Positions 6,799 to 11,367 of a stretch of 11,367 nt of DNA are shown here, one piece after another. The translations under genes were made by a program, and so were the position numbers. The stretch comes from Cyanobacteriota bacterium (GTDB lineage Bacteria; Cyanobacteriota; Cyanobacteriia; Leptolyngbyales; Leptolyngbyaceae): contig JAIXVO010000762.1 in assembly GCA_027482985.1 (NCBI GenBank), positions 1 through 11,367 on the forward strand, given 5' to 3'. How positions within the stretch are numbered: position 1 is the stretch's first letter; every line of letters begins with the position of its first letter. The notes beneath the pieces were generated by a model, which made no database searches, was not told the origin of the DNA, and saw only the letters and a program-made list of their open reading frames with translations.

Positions 6799-7017
6799 TC
6801 AGGTCAGGTCGGAACGGTGGAGCCACGGTAATTGGGACACCGGACGGCGAGATGCCGATTGTCCCTGGAGCCATCCTAATAGAAATGCGGTCATTAATAA
6901 CACGACGATCGCACTCCCCGCCAGCCAGAGGGCGATCGGCTGCACCGCGAACACTTTGGGCGGTTTATCCGTCCGCACAATCATCACCGTGTAAAGCTCA
7001 GGAATTCGCCGTTGCAT
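6799..7017 (-). CDS. Small single-pass membrane protein, unknown function
   Basis: The preferred start is ATG at 7017, giving 72 residues, because AAGG lies a few bases upstream; a TTG at 7110 would extend it to 103 residues with a Cys-rich, unlikely leader. The product begins MQRRIPELYTVMIVRTDKPP, then has one hydrophobic helix of about 22 residues (PIALWLAGSAIVVLLMTAFL region) and a basic Arg/Ser/Gln-rich tail. The YTVMIVRTDKPPKVF segment before the membrane helix resembles the short N-terminal cytoplasmic stretch of bacterial membrane-anchored M23 peptidases, genes that often neighbour bactofilins; no peptidase domain follows here. It could be a bactofilin anchor or adaptor, or the stump of a lost M23 gene. 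It is probably the first gene of the leftward group, 49 bp before the bactofilin. The function is unknown. Confidence 0.6.
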   Translation of the reverse strand: MQRRIPELYTVMIVRTDKPPKVFAVQPIALWLAGSAIVVLLMTAFLLGWLQGQSASRRPVSQLPWLHRSDLT

Positions 7018-7192
7018 ACAGCCCTTATTGCACGTGAAAGAGACAAAAATTTGCCCTTCTTCAAAGACTTTACAGGATTGTTCCTGGCGGCAAAAGCTTC
7101 TGTTACACAAAAATGCCTGGTCTGGGCAGCCAGAGACGAACCACCAACACGCTATTATGACTGCTGTATTCTCCTAGCTCCATCCTAAATCC
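7018..7192. promoter_or_regulatory. Divergent intergenic region
   Basis: This 175-bp gap separates the leftward bactofilin group from the rightward glycan group and must carry at least one promoter for each. A TATTAT at 7153-7158 is a possible rightward -10 box but has no good -35 partner; TTTTGC/TAAAGT with 17 bp spacing on the leftward strand (within 7066-7095) is a weak candidate. No clear operator is seen. Confidence 0.3.
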
Positions 7193-8104
7193 TTGAAACA
7201 TTCCCTTGTTTCCAGCCAATCTGCGCCTAGAGACTGGCAAAACCATCGTTGTGCAGTCTGTCATGCCCCGTTGCCACGAGGTGCCCGGATTCGTTTGCGG
7301 CAGGCTTACTTACTGCGTTGTCCTTGCTCCAGTTGGACTTATTTTCCCCGTCCCGATGCCGTCACCCAGGCGGCGATTCACGATACGGCAGATTATTTCG
7401 ATCATCCGTACTTTCAACAGCGGCGATCGGCTCCGGCTCGGGTTGACCAGCGCTGCCGCCAAGTTTTTCAGCAGATTGGGCGGGGCCTTGATTTGACTCA
7501 ACTCAGGGGCGATCGCCTATTGGATGTGGGGTGCGATACAGGCGCGTTCCTCACTTCAGCAGCACGGCAATTTGCGGTGCAACCGGTGGGGGTAGATGTC
7601 TCGGCGAGAGCGGTGGCGATCGCGCAACAACAAGGAATCGCAGCTTATCACACCGACCTGGAACACGCGCCCGATGAGTTGCAGGACTTTGCCATCATTA
7701 CGGCGATCGATGTGATTGAACATGTCGTCAATCCGCGCCATTTATTGGAGACCATTTTTTCCCGATTACGTCCCGGTGGGGTCGCTTATTTAGAAACGCC
7801 CAATATTGAATCGAGTGTGTATCAAGTGGGGCGATCGCTCTCTAACTTCACGGGCGGGCACCCGGCTGGGTTATGTGAGCGGCTCTTTCCCGCCCAACAT
7901 ATTCAATATTTTACCGATCGCAGTTTTCAAACTTTGATTCAGGATTGTGGGTTTGAACTGGTACAACTCCAGAAACGAGTTTTGCCAGTTCCAGATATTG
8001 CGACCTCCTGGGTGGTGCAAGTCGGATTAGCCCCGCTCCAATTGTCTGATAGACTATTTGGCAATGAAATTTTAATTTGTGCATTGCTCCGAAAACCAAC
8101 CTGA
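7193..8104 (+). CDS. Class I SAM-dependent methyltransferase with N-terminal Cys cluster
   Basis: The 303-residue enzyme transfers methyl groups from SAM, probably to a sugar, lipid or other small molecule of the neighbouring glycan pathway (inferred). The SAM fold is clear: motif I LLDVGCDTGAFL (109-120), the acidic loop VGVDVSARAVAIA (132-144), DFAIITAIDVIEHV (165-178) and RLRPGGVAYLETPN (191-204). The ETPN end of this run is typical of methyltransferase family 11/23 proteins acting on sugars and quinones. Ahead of it are CAVC (20-23) and CPC (43-45), a probable zinc-binding knuckle also seen in several methyltransferases of polysaccharide loci. The start is a TTG at 7193; the codon frame is closed upstream by TAG at 7175, and no ATG or GTG gives the Cys pair, so the TTG is the best start although it has no clear Shine-Dalgarno sequence. 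The gene precedes the GT2 gene by 70 bp on the same strand. The methyl acceptor is not identifiable. Confidence 0.88.
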   Translation: MKHSLVSSQSAPRDWQNHRCAVCHAPLPRGARIRLRQAYLLRCPCSSWTYFPRPDAVTQAAIHDTADYFDHPYFQQRRSAPARVDQRCRQVFQQIGRGLDLTQLRGDRLLDVGCDTGAFLTSAARQFAVQPVGVDVSARAVAIAQQQGIAAYHTDLEHAPDELQDFAIITAIDVIEHVVNPRHLLETIFSRLRPGGVAYLETPNIESSVYQVGRSLSNFTGGHPAGLCERLFPAQHIQYFTDRSFQTLIQDCGFELVQLQKRVLPVPDIATSWVVQVGLAPLQLSDRLFGNEILICALLRKPT

Positions 8105-8174
8105 TTTTGTGCAGGGATTGACTTTGAATCGATTAAGCCTGGTGTGGTGAGTGTGAGGATCAAAACTAAACGTT

Positions 8175-9035
8175 ATGAGCATCGAAAAAGCAAGTGTGCT
8201 GATTATTCTGCCCATCCTCAATGAGGTGACGCACATTGTGCCGTTACTGGAACGGATTCATCAAGAACTCCACTCGATTCATTACACAGTCTGTGTGATT
8301 GATGATGGTTCTACCGATGGCACAGTTGAAATTCTGGATGATATTTTGCACACGCAGCGCTTCCCTATCCATCTCATTCAGCGGCGGAAAACGGGGTATG
8401 GTTCCCAGCGCGGGAGTGCGCTGCAAGTGGGGCTGGAGTGGGGACTGGCGGAGACCAATCACCAGGTGTTTGTGGAAATGGATGGAGATTTATCGCATCG
8501 ACCTGAAGATTTGAAAGCGGGCATTCGGTTAGTCGAATTGGAAGGTTATGATGTGGCGATCGCGTCTAAATTTGTCCCTGGGAGTCAGGTAATTCAGCGC
8601 ACCACGAGTCGAAATTTAGTTAGTTTAGTGTGTAGTTTTGCCGTTCGCATTGTCATTAATTCCCGGATTAAAGACTACAGCAATGGATATCGGTTTTATA
8701 CTCGGCGATCGGCAGCATTGTTGACCCAACATCAGATTAAAAATGGTAGTCCCATTTATCTCTCAGAGGTGTTAGCCATCTGGTTATATCACCAGTTGCG
8801 GATTGTGGAATTTCCGTTTACCTATGTGGGGCGTAATGAAGGCTTGTCGAAACTCCGGTTCACTGATTTAGTAAAAGCCGCGATCGCGGTGTTTGAGATT
8901 GGTTGGCGTTACCATTTCGCTGGCTTCCGCGGTTCATCCGGTGGGGCTGTCCCTCGCTCTTGCCTTGAGGCTCTGCCACAGTCGCCAGTGTCGGATCGGT
9001 CAGCCTCTTCTCGCTCGACCCAGCATCGGTCATAA
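8175..9035 (+). CDS. Glycosyltransferase family 2, polyprenyl-phosphate sugar synthase-like
   Basis: The 286-residue GT-A enzyme resembles dolichol/polyprenol-phosphate mannose synthases (DPM1-like). These move a sugar from a nucleotide donor onto polyprenyl phosphate at the cytoplasmic membrane face. VLIILPILNEVTHI (8-21) is the usual first strand; CVIDDGSTDGT (40-50) carries the nucleotide-sugar-binding Asp pair; EMDGDLSHRPEDL (101-113) has the metal-binding DxD; KDYSNGYRFYTRR (166-178) and the GLSKLRFTDLVKA stretch (223-235) match the acceptor side of the family. There is no C-terminal transmembrane pair, so it is the soluble or peripheral form. The last 30 residues are Ser/Arg-rich, GSSGGAVPRSCLEALPQ onward, and look unlike the family core. 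The gene lies 44 bp before a GT-C enzyme that would use its product. The sugar (mannose, glucose or other) is not readable from the sequence. Confidence 0.88.
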   Translation: MSIEKASVLIILPILNEVTHIVPLLERIHQELHSIHYTVCVIDDGSTDGTVEILDDILHTQRFPIHLIQRRKTGYGSQRGSALQVGLEWGLAETNHQVFVEMDGDLSHRPEDLKAGIRLVELEGYDVAIASKFVPGSQVIQRTTSRNLVSLVCSFAVRIVINSRIKDYSNGYRFYTRRSAALLTQHQIKNGSPIYLSEVLAIWLYHQLRIVEFPFTYVGRNEGLSKLRFTDLVKAAIAVFEIGWRYHFAGFRGSSGGAVPRSCLEALPQSPVSDRSASSRSTQHRS

Positions 9036-9079
9036 GTGACTGGGGTTCGGATGTCATCTTTTGGGGGTCGGTACTGCTT

Positions 9080-11098
9080 ATGTCTTCGCTGCCTTGGACT
9101 CGCTTCAAATCCGTCTGGAAACTGCCCCCCTTCAAGGGTAATGAGGAACAGTGGCTGGTCATCCTGGTCGCCGGACTGATCGCGATCGCGGCCTTTTTCT
9201 ACAGCTTTTTTAAGTCCCGTGCCCTGGGATCTGAAGATGTTGGATTATTCAATCCGATCTATATGTTTCTGCATTACGGGAAGCTGTCTTACCCTGCTCA
9301 CTTATATTTCGATGCAATGGTGATTCATCCGCCAGTGCAGTATCTCGAAATTGGGCTTCTCATGAAACTGGGGTTCGGGGCCATGCGCGCGGCAGGAGTT
9401 CTGGTGTTTGTGCCGATGCTGCTGATTCTGGGGCTGACGATCAAAAGTCGCTTTTCGACTGCGGCCAAACTGGGAATGATGCTGGGTGCCTTTGGTACGG
9501 TGTTTGTGCTGTCGGTTGGCACCACGATTCGGCCGGAGCCGCACCTGGCACTGGCCTGGTTTGCGGGCTTGGTGGCGCTGGAGTCGGGGCGGATCGCGGG
9601 GTGGGAACTGCGCCGTTTGGGACTGGGGGGCTTTTTAGCAGCCTATGCCGCCGGACTGCACTATTGGGGGGGGCCGGCGTTAGCCATGCCGCTAGTGTAT
9701 GCTGGCTGGGTGTTGGGGAGTCAGGGCTGGCAAAAAGCCTGGAAGCCGATCATGGCACTGCTGGTGGGCACTGGTCTGTTTGTGATTCCTTACTTGCTCT
9801 GGTTTGTCTGGCCGCAGTGGGAGGCGATTCGGGGCGTGTTGGCGGGTGTGCAGGCCACGGGCGGGGTGGGAGAAGCGATTCAAGCTCACTTCACAATTTA
9901 TCAGGTGTTGATTTACTGGTTGCGGAGTGCTGCCAATGCTGACAAGTTCACGAGTTTTTTGGTGTTACCAGGATTATGGACTGGAGTGCCGCTGATTCTG
10001 CTGGCGCTGGTGATTTGGGCGATTGTGCCAGGAACACGGGGCTTCGCGATCGCGGGCAGTATTTTGCCGCTGTTTGTGTTGCTGGGGGTGAAACGCAAGG
10101 CCAGCGAGTTATATCTGCTGCCCGAGTTGATGCTCTACACAGCCGGAGTGATTATGGTCAGCGTTTTGCTCTTGCAATGGCTGGCTCAACGGTTCGGGGC
10201 AACTCGTGGGCGACGTTTGATGGCCTTTGGGCTGGCTGGCGCGATCGCCATCACGCTGTTTGCTAACGCGACCCTCACGTTGAAAGATGCCTTTGCCGCG
10301 ACCACAACCGACTTTACCCGCCCCTGGAAAGTCGCAAGAGCTGTTGGTCAAGAAATTATCGGGCAGGATGCCTTGATCGCCAGTACGACTACAGTTACCT
10401 GGTATACCTCTGGAGCGGCCTACTGGTATCATGTTGGCGGCGATTTGGGCTATCCACAATTTCAGCAAAAAGACTACCAAGCGTACCTCGCCCAATTTGA
10501 CTCTATCCCCATTGAGTCAGGTGCCTGGTTTGTCTATGATGCAAAATCGTTACCGATTCCTACCTGGTATTTGAATCGAGAACTTTACTATCAGGGATTC
10601 GTCGCTTCATCAGATGTGAGTTTCTCACTGTTATATCTAAGTGCCAAGCGCCCCCAACAGATCGTCGGGTATGGCCTGTGGCAAAACCAACTCTATCGGT
10701 TTCACGAACAGGCTGATGGTCAATTCGTGAATGCCGTGCTGGCCTGTCGGCTGACCGATCCAGAGAAACTCTGGTATCAACCCGTTTCGCCCGCTGCCCG
10801 GTTATCCACCTTCACGTATTTGACCGCCCCAGCCAAAGGCAGTCCGTTTATCACGTCTTTTGTCATGTCGCGGGCGGAGTATGACCGGGAACTGCCGCAG
10901 ATGCAACAGCACTGTACCGTGCGAGACCTGATTCCGGGAGATTTGCAACCGGCTGATGAGGCGGCGTTAGTTCAGCAATTGGCGCAACGCGATCGCCCCA
11001 TTCAGTTCTTCAACCACCTGGAACCAGCCCTCCGGGCCAGCGGTAAACCAGCACCGAGCCCCGCTAACCTCCTCAAATCGTCTAACTCCCCACCCTGA
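9080..11098 (+). CDS. GT-C membrane glycosyltransferase, ArnT/PMT (GT39)-like
   Basis: This 672-residue integral membrane enzyme probably transfers sugar from a polyprenyl-phosphate donor to a substrate on the periplasmic side. The N-terminal cytoplasmic stretch (1-23) is followed by a membrane helix (24-44) and then SEDVGLFNP (51-59), the acidic loop that holds the catalytic Asp/Glu in GT-C enzymes. MVIHPPVQYLEIG (80-92) and TTIRPEPHLALAW (148-160) match the ArnT/PMT pattern. About 11-13 hydrophobic helices extend to residue 395. The last 270 residues form a soluble domain with few hydrophobic segments, longer than in the simplest members and of unknown role. It is encoded right after the GT2 donor synthase and no other gene intervenes, so a two-enzyme lipid-linked-sugar step is a reasonable inference. 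The acceptor could be a protein, a polysaccharide or a lipid. The family is clear, the specificity is not. Confidence 0.88.
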   Translation: MSSLPWTRFKSVWKLPPFKGNEEQWLVILVAGLIAIAAFFYSFFKSRALGSEDVGLFNPIYMFLHYGKLSYPAHLYFDAMVIHPPVQYLEIGLLMKLGFGAMRAAGVLVFVPMLLILGLTIKSRFSTAAKLGMMLGAFGTVFVLSVGTTIRPEPHLALAWFAGLVALESGRIAGWELRRLGLGGFLAAYAAGLHYWGGPALAMPLVYAGWVLGSQGWQKAWKPIMALLVGTGLFVIPYLLWFVWPQWEAIRGVLAGVQATGGVGEAIQAHFTIYQVLIYWLRSAANADKFTSFLVLPGLWTGVPLILLALVIWAIVPGTRGFAIAGSILPLFVLLGVKRKASELYLLPELMLYTAGVIMVSVLLLQWLAQRFGATRGRRLMAFGLAGAIAITLFANATLTLKDAFAATTTDFTRPWKVARAVGQEIIGQDALIASTTTVTWYTSGAAYWYHVGGDLGYPQFQQKDYQAYLAQFDSIPIESGAWFVYDAKSLPIPTWYLNRELYYQGFVASSDVSFSLLYLSAKRPQQIVGYGLWQNQLYRFHEQADGQFVNAVLACRLTDPEKLWYQPVSPAARLSTFTYLTAPAKGSPFITSFVMSRAEYDRELPQMQQHCTVRDLIPGDLQPADEAALVQQLAQRDRPIQFFNHLEPALRASGKPAPSPANLLKSSNSPP

Positions 11099-11117
11099 AG
11101 CGGTCTTGAGCAAAACC

Positions 11118-11146
11118 TTTCACGAATGCCCACTTTTCTGTAATGT
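11118..11146 (+). promoter_or_regulatory. Possible promoter of the second methyltransferase gene
   Basis: TTTCAC (11118-11123) and TAATGT (11141-11146) are separated by 17 bases, about 50 bp before the ATG. The boxes are imperfect and unproven, and the gene might instead be read from the upstream cluster. Confidence 0.2.
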
Positions 11147-11194
11147 ATTGTTGACGAACGTTTCATTTCACAAAGTACGGATTACCAAAACGAT

Positions 11195-11367
11195 ATGGGT
11201 ACTAACCAGGTCTTTCAAGACACCCCTGTACAAGCGGTGCAGCAGTATTGGAACAGCCGTCCGTGTAACATTCGGCACTCGACTAAGCCGATTGGGTCAC
11301 GGGAGTACTTTGATGAAGTGGAAGCCCGCAAGCATTTCGTCGAACCTCACATTCCGGGGTTTGCCCA
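11195..11367 (+). CDS. SAM-dependent methyltransferase, N-terminal part (partial)
   Basis: The ATG at 11195 opens a frame that remains open to the window end (57 codons). Its product begins MGTNQVFQDTPVQAVQQYWN and continues with RPCNIRHS, KPIGSREYFDEVEARK and EPHIPGFA. A short N-terminal segment of the form YWNxRPCNIRHSxxPIGTREYFDEVExRKYFVEPHI, followed by a Rossmann SAM domain, is a pattern I recall from class I methyltransferases common in cyanobacteria and other glycan-modifying clusters. The SAM-binding motif itself would lie beyond the window. It follows the GT-C gene on the same strand after 96 bp and probably belongs to the same pathway, perhaps as a sugar or lipid methyltransferase. 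Family call from the N-terminal signature only. Confidence 0.75.
   Translation, partial: MGTNQVFQDTPVQAVQQYWNSRPCNIRHSTKPIGSREYFDEVEARKHFVEPHIPGFA

Noticed and set aside
7018..7110. Extension of the small membrane protein to a TTG at 7110 (103 residues).
   Set aside because: The extra 31 residues are Cys-rich and unlike a leader, and the ATG at 7017 has a good AAGG site.
9601..9942. A 113-codon rightward frame within the GT-C gene.
   Set aside because: It is an out-of-frame reading of a strongly supported membrane protein gene with a composition typical of shadow frames.
1..11367. CRISPR array, tRNA, rRNA or insertion sequence.
   Set aside because: No regularly spaced direct repeats, cloverleaf-like segment, rRNA core sequence or transposase was recognised on either strand.

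Overview
The window looks like chromosomal DNA from a cyanobacterium, probably filamentous. The main sign is the palindrome GCGATCGC (HIP1), of which I count about nineteen copies by eye outside one 3-kb segment. Caspase-like domains, bactofilin and PlsY/dikinase-type fusions are also familiar in cyanobacteria. No species can be named from the sequence alone.

Layout from left to right. (1) Positions 1-38 are the first codons of a leftward gene that leaves the window, followed by a G-rich intergenic stretch with remnants of cyanobacterial interspersed repeats. (2) Positions 282-620 are a rightward caspase-like (peptidase C14) gene that keeps the catalytic His motif but ends before the catalytic Cys; it is probably a remnant. 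(3) Positions 663-3154 are a leftward two-gene restriction-modification unit: a C5 cytosine methyltransferase, then an HNH endonuclease overlapping it by 16 nt. This block is AT-richer than its surroundings, has no HIP1 site and sits against the broken caspase gene, so it looks acquired. (4) Positions 3411-7017 are a leftward group encoding a small single-pass membrane protein, a bactofilin, and a 968-residue fusion of a PlsY-like membrane domain with ATP-grasp and phosphohistidine domains of the PEP-synthase/rifampin-phosphotransferase type. (5) Positions 7193-11367 are a rightward group: a SAM methyltransferase with an N-terminal Cys cluster, a GT2 polyprenol-phosphate-sugar synthase-like enzyme, a GT-C (ArnT/PMT-like) membrane glycosyltransferase, and the 5' end of a second SAM methyltransferase.

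How the genes may work together (inference). The GT2 enzyme could make a polyprenyl-phosphate sugar that the GT-C enzyme transfers on the far side of the membrane, and the methyltransferases could modify the lipid, the glycan or its precursors. The leftward group pairs a membrane-associated polymer (bactofilin) with a membrane-anchored phosphotransfer enzyme. The most unusual object is the PlsY-like/ATP-grasp/phospho-His fusion, whose substrate is not evident. The restriction-modification methyltransferase also carries an extra C-terminal segment of a kind I associate with phage-borne C5 methyltransferases.
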